A stretch of DNA of 8,802 nt, taken from positions 1 through 8,802 of the forward strand of contig CANQXC010000107.1 in the NCBI GenBank assembly GCA_947627785.1, in the 5' to 3' direction. The translations under genes and the position numbers were made by a program. A model generated the notes under the pieces. That model was given only the letters and a program-made list of their open reading frames with translations, made no database searches and had not been told where the DNA came from. The stretch's first letter is position 1; the number at the start of each line of letters is the position of its first letter. This DNA is from an uncultured Clostridia bacterium (GTDB lineage Bacteria; Bacillota; Clostridia; TANB77; CAG-508). Below, piece after piece: positions 1-8,176 of this stretch.

Positions 1-12
1 TTTAATTTCAAT

Positions 13-600
13 CTACTCAAAGTCCTCTAGCAATTGATTTAGTTCTTTATTACCATATACTTTCATTCCTTTTTCCAAATTTTCAATATCTAATTCTGAT
101 AAATATTTTGTTTGAATTTCTGTTTTTTTAAATAATTCTTTTTCCCTATCATTTTTGTCTAATTTATATACATTTATTTTGCCATCAACATCTTTTAATA
201 AAAAGTGTTCATCACAAAAGTCTTGAATTTCCTTATATACCATAACTTCATTTATTGTAAATGTTTGTAGTTCCCAACCTGCATATTCTAATCTAAATTC
301 TTCTTCTGTTTTATTTACTAAATCCTCTCTCATTTCTTTCTCTGTCTGTTTTAAATGTCCACAATCTTTATAATATATTTTTTCTATTAATTTAGTATTT
401 GGTGATGTTGTATTTTTATTTGAACTTGTCTCTTTTAATATGTTTTGGGCTTGTGTAATTATATTATTGGTTCTTTCCTTTGTATATTCAACATCAAATG
501 CAATTTCTTCATTAACCTTTTTTAGTCTATATGCATACAAGCCTAATATAAAACTTATAATTAGTGTTGCTATTAATATAAAAATAATATATTTCTTCAT
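13..600 (-). CDS. Membrane-anchored protein with BofC C-terminal-like domain
   Basis: A 195-aa protein. Residues 4-24 form one hydrophobic membrane anchor (or uncleaved signal). A polar, Asn/Thr/Ser-rich linker to about residue 70 follows, then a globular domain (about 74-193) containing YYKDCGH (76-82), CDEHFLLKD (129-137) and KINVYK (141-146). I recognise this layout as the BofC C-terminal domain found in many Clostridia. In Bacillus, BofC is a forespore protein that restrains the SpoIVB protease during sigma-K activation; whether this single-domain form does that is unknown. It seems to lack the BofC N-terminal domain, which is replaced by the linker. I chose ATG 600 because AGAGAGGAAGG lies just upstream; an in-frame ATG at 657 has no ribosome site. 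It lies 169 bp downstream of comEC on the same strand, so co-transcription is possible but not shown. Family assignment is from memory of motifs. Confidence 0.72.
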   Translation of the reverse strand: MKKYIIFILIATLIISFILGLYAYRLKKVNEEIAFDVEYTKERTNNIITQAQNILKETSSNKNTTSPNTKLIEKIYYKDCGHLKQTEKEMREDLVNKTEEEFRLEYAGWELQTFTINEVMVYKEIQDFCDEHFLLKDVDGKINVYKLDKNDREKELFKKTEIQTKYLSELDIENLEKGMKVYGNKELNQLLEDFE

Positions 601-769
601 GTACTCTAACCTTCCTCTCTTAAGTACAATATAATTCCTTATTTTTATATTAACCATTTTTTACAAATTTATACAATTTACTTTAAGCTTTGCACCTTAG
701 ATATTATTGTGATATAGTTTTTATTATCTTTTCGTCTTTGTCTTATTAAAATATTTAACTTAAATGTTA

Positions 770-3171
770 TTACAACATAGTTTTTACTCTTATCTTTCCT
801 CTTTTATTTATTATTAATGTTATTTCTCCGCACAAATCTGTTCTATAAATATTATTTCCATAATAATGTAAACGTTCTATTATCTCCTCATTTGGATGTC
901 CAAATTGATTGTTTCTTCCAACACCGATTAATGCTATTTTGCTGTTTACGGCTCGCATCATTTCTTCTGTTGAAGATGAACTAGACCCATGATGTGCCAC
1001 TTTAATTGCAGTTGATGATAGAACCTCCTTATTATATTTTGATAGAATCTTTTTTTCCGTTTCTTCTTCTATATCACCTGTAAATAATATACTGAAATTT
1101 TCATATATCATTTTTGCTACTATTGAATTATTATTTAATGAATTTTCATTTATAAGTTCCGCATTGCTTGGCCATAAAATATTGAAATAAATATATTTAT
1201 CTACTTTCATTCTGTCACCTGCTTGCACCTCTATAATATTTACTTTGTACTCTTGTGCTATTTTCATTGTATTTTCAAACTCCTGCGACCATTCTACTTG
1301 TTTACTTATTATAATATTTTTCACATTCAAATTTTCTATTATTTCTACTGCTTTGCCACAATGATCTGAATCGAAATGTGATATCATAAGATAATTGACT
1401 TTTTTTATTTTTCTATCTAATAAATATTCCACTATTGTTTTTTCTTGTTCTCCTGTATCTATTACAACTGTTTTTCCCGATGGAGTTTTTATTACAGTAC
1501 AATCTCCGCTGACCAACGTCTACGAAATGTACCTCTAGGGGTTGCTTTATAATGTTAAATAAAATAATAATTATTACTATAAATATTGATACTATCTTTA
1601 ATATCGACTTCTTTTTAAAGGATTTTTCTAATATACATTTTAGTATTTTAATTGCTTTTAATGGATTCGTAATTTTATTAAATAAAAAATATATAGCTAT
1701 ATAATATAGAATTATTGTAATAATGCTTGGCGTTGTTACAGTTATTGTAGAGAATGGTATTTTAGCTGTTAATTTTGCTACCCATATTAACATTTGAACA
1801 AGGCTATGTGTAAATATTGCTATCATTTTACCTATTTTAATTGATACCATTGCTATAAATATATTTACATATCCAACCAATACTATACTACCTGCTAGAG
1901 GAGCTGCTATAATGTTTGAAAGCATAAACACAGTTGAAATAGTATTGAAATTTAATACTGTTATAGGTAGTATCATTATTTGTGCTGATATTGTTATTGA
2001 TAGTATTTGTGCTAATTTTTCATTCGTATATCTCTTTAGAAAATTTTCTATAGGTTTGTTTAAATAAACAATTCCTAATGTACCTAAATATGATAGTTGC
2101 AAACCTATATCTTTAATGGAAAATGGATTATCTGCTAAAATTATTAAAAGTGATACTGCCATAGAATTTATTACATCTAACTTTCTATATACCACTTTTG
2201 AAAAAAGCATTATTATTCCCATTATACATGCTCTTACAACAGATGCACTAAACCCGTGTTATAAGCATAAAAAATATAAGTATTATAATTGTTATTATAT
2301 ATGTTCCTTTTCTTGGGATTTTACTTTTTTGTAATAGAAAACTTACACCTAGAATTATATAAGATATATGGCTTCCAGATATAGCCAAAATATGTGATAA
2401 ACTGCTTTTACTAAATTCTTTTGTTGTTTCTTCTTCTATTCCTTCTCTTTCTCCTATTAGTATTCCTACTAATAATTCTTGCGTTTCATTTGGCAGCATA
2501 TTTCTTGCAACTTCTATAATTTTATTTCGTATATTGTTACTGTAACTTAAAATTATATTTACATTGTTTTTCTTTAATATACTAATATTTTCTACTCTGA
2601 TGCTTCCATATATTTTCTTTGTTTTTAAATATTCTTTATAGTTAAAACCTCTATAATTTGTATTGTTTAGTGGGTTAGAATATTCCCCTTTTAATTTTAC
2701 TAACATTCCATATTTTATATTTTTTTCTTCATTTTTCTTTACATATATTATGAATTTTCTGTTTTCTATTTTTGCTTCGTAACTATAATAGTATTCCGTT
2801 TCTTTTGGTTCACTAACTATAGTTGCTGTTGTTACAATTTCTTTTGGAGTTTCTTTGTAGATTTTTTCATATTGATTATTTATGAAACTAAAATAAATAT
2901 TTGAAATTATAAAAGATATAAAAATTATTAGAATTAATTTTTTCTTTTTTACAATTAAATGTATTAATCGCTTTTTTATTTTGGAGGAGACTAAATACCT
3001 TATTACAACTAATATTACCATTAAGAAAAATAAAAGTTGCAAAATGTTAACTAAAGACTTTGCTGTGTTTACAAGAATTGTGGCTATACTTAAATGTAAG
3101 TATAGCCCACATACTATACCGATTAATACACCTAATAATATGAATACTACCGGTCTTTTTATTTTATCCAC
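770..3171 (-). CDS. comEC: ComEC/Rec2 DNA-uptake channel, split by two +1 frameshifts
   Basis: ComEC forms the inner-membrane channel for single-stranded DNA uptake during competence. Three collinear pieces in successive frames give a complete protein of about 799 aa, close to the family's usual length. Piece 1 (3171-2257, 305 aa) has N-terminal membrane segments, a DUF4131 OB-like region (about 75-200) and the start of the Competence domain with LVGILIGEREG and LAISGSH (262-268). Piece 2 (2255-1509, 249 aa) carries the rest of the polytopic channel, from GFSASVVRA through SDIGLQLSYLGTLG-type segments to VHFVDVGQ. Piece 3 (1507-770, 245 aa) is the metallo-beta-lactamase domain, with HFDSDHCG, LFTGDIE and VAHHGSS. 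Outside the two shift points everything is intact. Without shifting, translation stops at 2248 after 307 aa. The start taken is GTG 3171, two bases after the upstream stop; it has no clean ribosome site, so it is probably translationally coupled or the start is slightly different. It may be a pseudogene, a sequence error, or recoded. Confidence 0.9.
1505..1511 (-). other. Second +1 frameshift site in comEC (CAG-CGG-AGA)
   Basis: The second frame runs GTT GGT CAG CGG AGA TTG (VGQRRL) and continues as unrelated residues to a stop at 1413. Skipping the single C at 1508 gives GGT CAG GGA GAT TGT ACT, that is GQGDCT. This restores the VDVGQGD motif that opens the ComEC metallo-beta-lactamase domain. 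As at the first site, the codon at the break is CGG (1508-1506), the skipped base is its C, and the restored residue is a conserved glycine. Confidence 0.9.
2253..2259 (-). other. First +1 frameshift site in comEC (ACA-CGG-GTT-TAG)
   Basis: Reading along the minus strand, the frame from GTG 3171 runs ATA ACA CGG GTT TAG and stops at 2250-2248. Skipping the single C at 2256 gives ATA ACA GGG TTT AGT GCA TCT, that is ITGFSAS, which matches the family's TG(F/A)SxSVVRA segment and continues open for 249 codons. The in-frame CGG codon is at 2256-2254. The shift and the restored protein are seen directly; the cause is not known. Confidence 0.9.
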
Positions 3172-3173
3172 CT

Positions 3174-4079
3174 CTATTTTCTTGTAAGTTCTTTAAATAT
3201 ATATCCTTCATATACCTCATCATCTATACTTGTATATCTTATTTTATACCATTCTTCTGTTTCAGCTGTAATTATGAATGATGTACCTTCTGTTAAAGTT
3301 GTTACTATTTCTGAATTTGTTGATGCTTCTTTTCTTATATTTGCAAAATCTACATCTACAAATGCCTTCGTTTCTTCTGTTGGCTTCTCCGTTTGTGCAG
3401 AATTTGATGGCTGTAATGTGTTACTATTTTCTGAACTGTTTGTTTCTGGTTCTTGTGGTCTTGTATTTGTTTCTTGACTTTCTGGTGTTGTTATAGATGT
3501 ATTATCTTCTGGTTTAGTTGTTGACTGTTCCTCTGGCTTACTTGCTGGTTCATCTTCTGGTAGTTCTTGGCTTTCAGGTTCTACATTTGTTTGAACAGTA
3601 TTCTCTAATCCATAGCTTCTTACCCACCCTACAATTTCTCCTGTTGAAACATAACACCAATTTGTTATTCTCTTTTCTATTGTTATTGTTGCATCTGATT
3701 GTATTTCATTAATTACTGTAGATGTTATTAATGGTATTGCATATACTTTTATGTTACCATTAATTGTTTGTGTGTTTCCACTTTCTGGTTGTGTTGATGT
3801 TTGTGATGTTTCTTGTGTATCTGTTACATCAACGTATTCTCCAAACAAGTATCCTTCTTGACTATTATATGTAACTTTATACCATTCTCCGTTTTCTTCC
3901 ACTATTTCTACTTGTGCTTTATTAGGAACTGTAGTTACTGGGTTACTAGTTTTATCTGCCTTTTCTCTTAATACTAATCCACTTTGTGCATCTACTGTTC
4001 CCGTTCTTGCACAAACACTTGTGCCAAGTATTGCTAACATTCCTAATGCTGCTATAGAAACTTTTTTTATACTTTTCAT
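3174..4079 (-). CDS. Secreted protein with three SH3b domains
   Basis: A 301-aa exported protein. Residues 1-24 are a signal peptide (KK, hydrophobic core, likely cleavage after SVCA). SH3b domain 1 spans about 25-85 (VLREKADKTSNPV, GEWYKVTY, GYLFGEYV). A second, more divergent SH3b-like unit spans about 107-160 (IKVYAIPLITSTVI, NWCYV, GWVRSYGL). Residues 165-237 form a low-complexity linker rich in Glu, Pro, Ser and Thr, typical of wall-spanning spacers. SH3b domain 3 spans about 239-301 (ANIRKEASTNSEIVTTL, EEWYKIRY, EGYIFKEL). Bacterial SH3b domains usually bind peptidoglycan or cell-surface ligands. No catalytic domain is attached, so it is probably a wall-binding or scaffold protein rather than a hydrolase. 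ATG 4079 follows AAAGGA. It is the first gene after a strong promoter, and its stop lies two bases before the comEC start, implying one transcript with coupled translation. Confidence 0.9.
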   Translation of the reverse strand: MKSIKKVSIAALGMLAILGTSVCARTGTVDAQSGLVLREKADKTSNPVTTVPNKAQVEIVEENGEWYKVTYNSQEGYLFGEYVDVTDTQETSQTSTQPESGNTQTINGNIKVYAIPLITSTVINEIQSDATITIEKRITNWCYVSTGEIVGWVRSYGLENTVQTNVEPESQELPEDEPASKPEEQSTTKPEDNTSITTPESQETNTRPQEPETNSSENSNTLQPSNSAQTEKPTEETKAFVDVDFANIRKEASTNSEIVTTLTEGTSFIITAETEEWYKIRYTSIDDEVYEGYIFKELTRK

Positions 4080-4197
4080 AAATCATCATTCCTTTCATAC
4101 ACAAAACTACATTAAAACAACCATTTTTTATTTACTTAAATTCTTATAAATTACTTACATTCTATTTTTTCAAAATGTACTCTTTTGTTATGTGGAA

Positions 4198-4226
4198 ATT
4201 ATATATTTTTTTACATTAAATGTCAA
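4198..4226 (-). promoter_or_regulatory. Perfect-consensus sigma-A promoter for the SH3b-comEC transcript
   Basis: The minus strand has TTGACA (4226-4221), a 17-base spacer and TATAAT (4203-4198), an exact match to the vegetative consensus with optimal spacing. Transcription would start near 4191, leaving a leader of about 110 bases before ATG 4079. I saw no strong hairpin or known riboswitch in the leader. Such a promoter suggests constitutive expression, which is unusual for a competence gene. Confidence 0.85.
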
Positions 4227-4237
4227 TATTTTACCAT

Positions 4238-4285
4238 AAAAAAATGAACCCCAATTTGTTAAACCAAAATTTTAACAAATTGAGG
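4238..4285 (-). terminator. Rho-independent terminator after the AI-2E-family gene
   Basis: A perfect 12-bp stem (4252-4263 with 4271-4282) with a 7-base loop is extended by further G-C pairs (4249-4250 with 4284-4285). On the minus strand it is followed by a run of seven T (complement of A at 4238-4244). It lies about 87 bp past the stop of the transporter gene and just upstream of the next promoter, so it separates the two transcription units. The plus-strand side has no T-run. Confidence 0.8.
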
Positions 4286-4371
4286 TATTGTAAAATATAA
4301 AAATTTCTTCATTGCTTACACTTTTAAGCTTACGTTGGTTTGTAGATACTTATTTTGATACAATTTATTTT

Positions 4372-5505
4372 CTAACTTTCTCTTGCTACATCGTCTTCTT
4401 GCTCCGTATGTCTTTCTATATAATCATCCAACATCATCTTTATTACACTAACTATAGGAACTCCTAAGAACATTCCAAGAACTCCAAAATATGCTCCTCC
4501 TACTGTTACTGAGAATATAATTAATATCCTACTTATTTCTAGAGCATCTCCCGTAATTTTTGGATTAATTATATTTGCATCAATTTGTGATAATATTGTT
4601 AAAATTACTACTACCCATATTGCTTGTGTAATTCCACCTGTAAAAATTGTTATAATAGCTGCTATAACTACTGCTATAATTGCTCCAAAATATGGTATTA
4701 AGTTGAATAATCCAATTAAAAATCCTAACAATATTGCATATTTTACACCCATTATTGATAATGCTATTGACATCATAACTCCTACTATTATTGCATCTAA
4801 TACCTGGCTAGAAATGTATCTAAAAAATATATCATTTCCTTTTATAAAGTATCTTTCTATTGTCATACATGTTTTTCTACTGAATAAACAATTAGTTAAT
4901 TTTTTAAAGAATTTTAAAATATTTGTTCTTTCTAATAATATGTATACAGATACTACAATTGTAACAAATGCATTAAATATACCACTTGCTATTCCAACCA
5001 CTTTTTCCAAATACATAGCAATATTTTCAGCATCTAATAATTTTGTGATATCTATCTGTTTTAATTTTTCTATAACATTATTTACTATATCTTTACTTAT
5101 AACATTATCTTGAGGTAAATTATTTATATATTCAAGTGCACTATCATAATATCCTGGTAAATGTCCTGCTAAATCTATTATACTTTCAGATAACATTGGA
5201 AATATTATGTTTATCAATATTATTACTGCAAAAATAACTAATATATATGTTGTTGCAACTGCTAAGCCTCTTGCTTTTTTAGCTAATCTCTTACTACCTC
5301 TAAAGGCTTTTTCGATTTTCCTGCAAGGTATATATAATAAGTATGCTAATAATATTGCCATTAAAAATGGACTCAAAACTTTTATTAAATTTCCTACCCA
5401 CATTCCTATTCCCGTAAAATTATCCAATACTTTATATATAATTACTATTGCAACTATTAAACTAAACCAATATATCCACCTACTGCCACTTTTTATACTT
5501 TTCAT
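4372..5505 (-). CDS. AI-2E family (PerM/YtvI-like) membrane transporter
   Basis: A 377-aa polytopic membrane protein of the AI-2E transporter superfamily, of typical length. Hydrophobic segments lie at about 11-30, 40-60, 83-106, a loosely conserved soluble region at 107-165, then segments at about 168-191, 235-255, 258-275, 276-300 and 325-355. Family signatures visible are LFNLIPYFGAII (266-277), INPKITGD (313-320) and FGVLGMFLGVP (340-350). The family includes proteins proposed to export autoinducer-2 and Na+/H+ antiporters, and Bacillus YtvI is sporulation-linked; substrate cannot be read from sequence. The acidic, charged tail (TEQEDDVARES) is cytoplasmic by the positive-inside pattern. 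ATG 5505 is preceded by AAAGGA. It lies 111 bp after the exonuclease gene with no clear terminator between, so read-through is likely. Confidence 0.9.
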   Translation of the reverse strand: MKSIKSGSRWIYWFSLIVAIVIIYKVLDNFTGIGMWVGNLIKVLSPFLMAILLAYLLYIPCRKIEKAFRGSKRLAKKARGLAVATTYILVIFAVIILINIIFPMLSESIIDLAGHLPGYYDSALEYINNLPQDNVISKDIVNNVIEKLKQIDITKLLDAENIAMYLEKVVGIASGIFNAFVTIVVSVYILLERTNILKFFKKLTNCLFSRKTCMTIERYFIKGNDIFFRYISSQVLDAIIVGVMMSIALSIMGVKYAILLGFLIGLFNLIPYFGAIIAVVIAAIITIFTGGITQAIWVVVILTILSQIDANIINPKITGDALEISRILIIFSVTVGGAYFGVLGMFLGVPIVSVIKMMLDDYIERHTEQEDDVARES

Positions 5506-5616
5506 TTTAATATCAGTCCTTTCTTGGCATTTTAATATAAATTAATAATTAAATTTTTAAGGTATTTATTTAATTACATTTACATTAATTTGTATGTTGA
5601 TAATAATTTTAATATC

Positions 5617-6372
5617 TCAAAATTCTATTTCAAGACCTACTGGGCAATGGTCACTTCCGAATACATTATCAAATATATATGTTTCTTTAATTTTACTACT
5701 TATTCTGTCTGATGTCAAAAAATAGTCTATTCTCCACCCTACATTTTTTTCTCTTGCTCTGCCCATATATGACCACCAAGTATAAGCATTTTCTTTTTCT
5801 GGATATAATTTTCTATAAGTATCTGTAAATCCTGCATCTAATAGCTCACTAAATTTTCCTCTTTCTTCATCTGTAAAGCCTGCATTTTTTCTATTTGCAC
5901 TAGGATTTTTTAAATCTATCTCCTTATGAGCCACATTCAAATCACCACATATTATTACTGGTTTACTTTCATCTAATTTTTTTAGGTATTTTTTAAACGC
6001 TTCTTCCCATATCATTCTATATTCTAATCTTTCTAACTCTCTTTTTGAATTTGGTGTATAACAGTTTACCATATAAAATTCTTTAAATTCTAATGTTATC
6101 ACTCTACCTTCATTATCATGTTCCTTTATTCCTATTCCATATGTTACATTTTCTGGTTCTCGCTTTGTAAATATTGCTGTTCCAGCATATCCTTTCTTTT
6201 CTGCATAATTAAAGTATTGTTTATAACCTTCAAGTTCCAATGTGATTTGACCTTCTTGCATCTTTGTTTCTTGTATGCAAAATATATCTGCATCTATTTT
6301 ATTAAAAAAATCCATAAATCCCTTTTTATAAATAGCTCTTAATCCATTTACATTCCAAGAAATTAGTTTCAT
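5617..6372 (-). CDS. xth: Exodeoxyribonuclease III / AP endonuclease
   Basis: A 251-aa enzyme of the exonuclease-endonuclease-phosphatase fold, the same size as Bacillus ExoA. It cleaves DNA at abasic sites and removes 3' blocking groups in base-excision repair. Visible active-site motifs are SWNVNG (5-10, Asn7), QETK (34-37, metal ligand Glu35), CYTPN (104-108, Tyr105), GDLNVAH (143-149, Asp144 and Asn146), the C-terminal WRIDYF (213-218) and the catalytic SDHCP (240-244, Asp241 and His242). All are present, so it should be active. ATG 6372 has AAAGGA upstream. It sits 74 bp downstream of the flippase gene with no convincing terminator, so it may share that gene's transcript. Confidence 0.97.
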   Translation of the reverse strand: MKLISWNVNGLRAIYKKGFMDFFNKIDADIFCIQETKMQEGQITLELEGYKQYFNYAEKKGYAGTAIFTKREPENVTYGIGIKEHDNEGRVITLEFKEFYMVNCYTPNSKRELERLEYRMIWEEAFKKYLKKLDESKPVIICGDLNVAHKEIDLKNPSANRKNAGFTDEERGKFSELLDAGFTDTYRKLYPEKENAYTWWSYMGRAREKNVGWRIDYFLTSDRISSKIKETYIFDNVFGSDHCPVGLEIEF

Positions 6373-6446
6373 TTATATTCCATTCCTTTCCTTTTTTAGT
6401 TTACTAAATAATAATTAGAAATAATATATTATTAATTCTTACAATT

Positions 6447-8114
6447 TTAATTATCATTTTTTATTTCTTTATATATTTTTAACTTTAATAAAATTTTATA
6501 TATTTTTGTTCCAAATGGTATCATATAAAATTCTTCTTTATTTAATGTCTTGGTTATTACTATTAATATGCCATATACTATTATTCCAATTAATATTGAA
6601 GATAGTGTTGCTATTGCGTTTCCTAATATATTTACTAATAGTTTTTGTGCTAAATATGCTATTACTCCCATTATTATTGCTGAGAATATTGGTTTTAATA
6701 TATTTCTCTTAATATCTATATTAAATTTTATATATTTTTTTAAATAATATGTGCATATTATAAAATTAATCATTTGACATACTGTTGAACTTATTGGTGA
6801 TCCATATATATTTATTTTTGGATTGCTTATTAAAATAATGTTTAATATCATTTTAATACCTGCACCTATTGTTAATGCTATAGCTGGTATATGAACTTTA
6901 CCTAAACCATATAATCCTCCATTTATAACATAACTTAATGCCACAAATGTCATTGATATAGCTGTTATTGATAGCAGTCCTGCTCCATTATATGAATTTG
7001 GATATATTGTTTTTAATATTGGTTCAGAAAGTGCTATAATTCCCACAGCACATGGTGCAATTATTATTATACTTAGGAAAAGTGAAAATGATAACCTTTT
7101 TGTTGCAGTTTCATTATCCTTTTTTGCTATAGAACCAGCAATTGCTGGCACAAGTGCCGTACAAAATGCTGCATTTATTGCGAGTGGTAAACGTATTATT
7201 GTTTCTACTTTAGATATCATTCCTGAAAGCTCCATTGCTTTTAGTTCTAATGCTTCTTTTCCTCCTACTAATATCCCTTCAAATGCATGTTGAATACAAT
7301 TACTTACTGTTATTGTATCTATTGTTGCATTTAATTCTGCTACTAATGATCCTATTGTCATTGGAATTGATATTGCAAATATTGTTTTTAATATTTGTTT
7401 TGTTGTTTTATTTTGTGTTTCTATTGTTTGATTGTTACATTCTTCTAATATTTCGTCTCTCTGTTTTTTATAAAAAATTACTATATATATAAATGCTATG
7501 ATTATTGCTACTGTACTTGATAAATTTCCTGCTGCTGCCATAATAGATGTGTCTTGTCCAATACTCACATAAACAAATGTTATTGTTAGTAAACAATTTA
7601 AAAACTGTTCTAAAGTTTGTGTAACACTCGTTGGTTTCATTGTTCCCAATCCAGCAAAATATCCTCTTAGTACTGAACCTGCTGTAACAAACATTATTGC
7701 TGGTGCAAGCACCATTAGTGTATATTTTACCCCTTCAACATTTATTATGTGTATCGATATGGCTTTTGCTCCAAAAAATAGGCCTAATGACATTATTATT
7801 CCTATTCCTGTAAATATTTTTAAAGCTGTTTTAAATATTGTGTGTGCACTTTTATAATCTCCTATTGCTACCCTTTCTGAAACAAGTTTTGCTATGACTG
7901 TTGGTATGCCTACTGATGATAATGTTAATAGTAGTGAGTATATTTGATATCCCGTTGAATAGTATCCATTTCCTATGTCGCCAAATCCATCTATATTTAT
8001 TATTACTAGTCTATATACAAATCCTAGTATTTTTATTAGTACTTGTGCTATCATTAGCATTAGCACATTTTTCATGAATGAGGTGGATTTTTTCTTTTTT
8101 ATTGTTTTATCCAT
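6447..8114 (-). CDS. MOP-superfamily lipid-linked oligosaccharide flippase (SpoVB/MurJ-type)
   Basis: A 555-aa protein with about 14 predicted membrane segments, of the polysaccharide-biosynthesis flippase family that includes Bacillus SpoVB, YkvU and YtgP (MurJ). These move lipid-linked sugars such as lipid II across the membrane for wall or spore-cortex synthesis. Diagnostic features are a basic N terminus followed by the first helix, the loop GYYSTGYQIYSLLLTLSS (50-67), SVGIPTVIAKLVSE (67-80) and RGYFAGLGTMKPTSVTQTLEQ-type sequence at about 150-170, with basic cytoplasmic loops. A hydrophilic loop at about 215-240 (KKQRDEILEECNN) divides the two halves. Length fits YtgP/MurJ slightly better than SpoVB, but I cannot separate them. 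ATG 8114 follows AGAGGGAG. A promoter at 8140-8168 makes it the likely first gene of its unit. Confidence 0.92.
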   Translation of the reverse strand: MDKTIKKKKSTSFMKNVLMLMIAQVLIKILGFVYRLVIINIDGFGDIGNGYYSTGYQIYSLLLTLSSVGIPTVIAKLVSERVAIGDYKSAHTIFKTALKIFTGIGIIMSLGLFFGAKAISIHIINVEGVKYTLMVLAPAIMFVTAGSVLRGYFAGLGTMKPTSVTQTLEQFLNCLLTITFVYVSIGQDTSIMAAAGNLSSTVAIIIAFIYIVIFYKKQRDEILEECNNQTIETQNKTTKQILKTIFAISIPMTIGSLVAELNATIDTITVSNCIQHAFEGILVGGKEALELKAMELSGMISKVETIIRLPLAINAAFCTALVPAIAGSIAKKDNETATKRLSFSLFLSIIIIAPCAVGIIALSEPILKTIYPNSYNGAGLLSITAISMTFVALSYVINGGLYGLGKVHIPAIALTIGAGIKMILNIILISNPKINIYGSPISSTVCQMINFIICTYYLKKYIKFNIDIKRNILKPIFSAIIMGVIAYLAQKLLVNILGNAIATLSSILIGIIVYGILIVITKTLNKEEFYMIPFGTKIYKILLKLKIYKEIKNDN

Positions 8115-8139
8115 GAACTCCCTCTATTTTTTTCTTTTA

Positions 8140-8168
8140 CTTATATCATAGTTTTTGAATTTTTACAA
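8140..8168 (-). promoter_or_regulatory. Sigma-A-like promoter of the flippase gene
   Basis: The minus strand has TTGTAA (8168-8163), a 17-base spacer and TATAAG (8145-8140), with TGA directly before the -10 box giving an extended -10 element. Transcription would start near 8133, about 18 bases before ATG 8114. It lies between the HNH gene stop (8177) and the flippase start. Confidence 0.65.
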
Positions 8169-8176
8169 TAAATATA

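Noticed and set aside
601..657. Longer start for the BofC-like protein at ATG 657
   Set aside because: The added residues are charged and sit before a clean signal/anchor. There is no ribosome site before 657, whereas ATG 600 has one.
770..1516. A stand-alone metallo-beta-lactamase protein starting at 1516
   Set aside because: The nominal start is a TTG inside the VGQGD motif, with no ribosome site. The frame only makes sense joined to the upstream piece.
1413..2222. The middle comEC piece as an independent gene starting at ATG 2222
   Set aside because: No ribosome site precedes it, the reading frame is open upstream into the conserved TGFSASVVRA segment, and it begins in the middle of a membrane domain.
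3400..3590. Repeat array in the SH3b gene
   Set aside because: This is the Pro/Glu/Ser/Thr-rich linker. The similarity is low-complexity codon reuse, without a fixed repeat unit.
4080..4190. A riboswitch or T-box in the 110-base leader of the SH3b gene
   Set aside because: No conserved T-box motif, no stable alternating hairpins and no terminator before the start codon could be seen.
4703..5545. Plus-strand open frames at 4703-5113 and 5207-5545
   Set aside because: They are antisense to the AI-2E transporter, have no ribosome sites, and encode hydrophobic, compositionally biased sequence expected from reversing a membrane protein.
6420..6433. Palindrome AATAATATATTATT as a terminator after the flippase gene
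   Set aside because: It is only A/T, with no loop and no proper T-run. Such palindromes are expected by chance at this composition.
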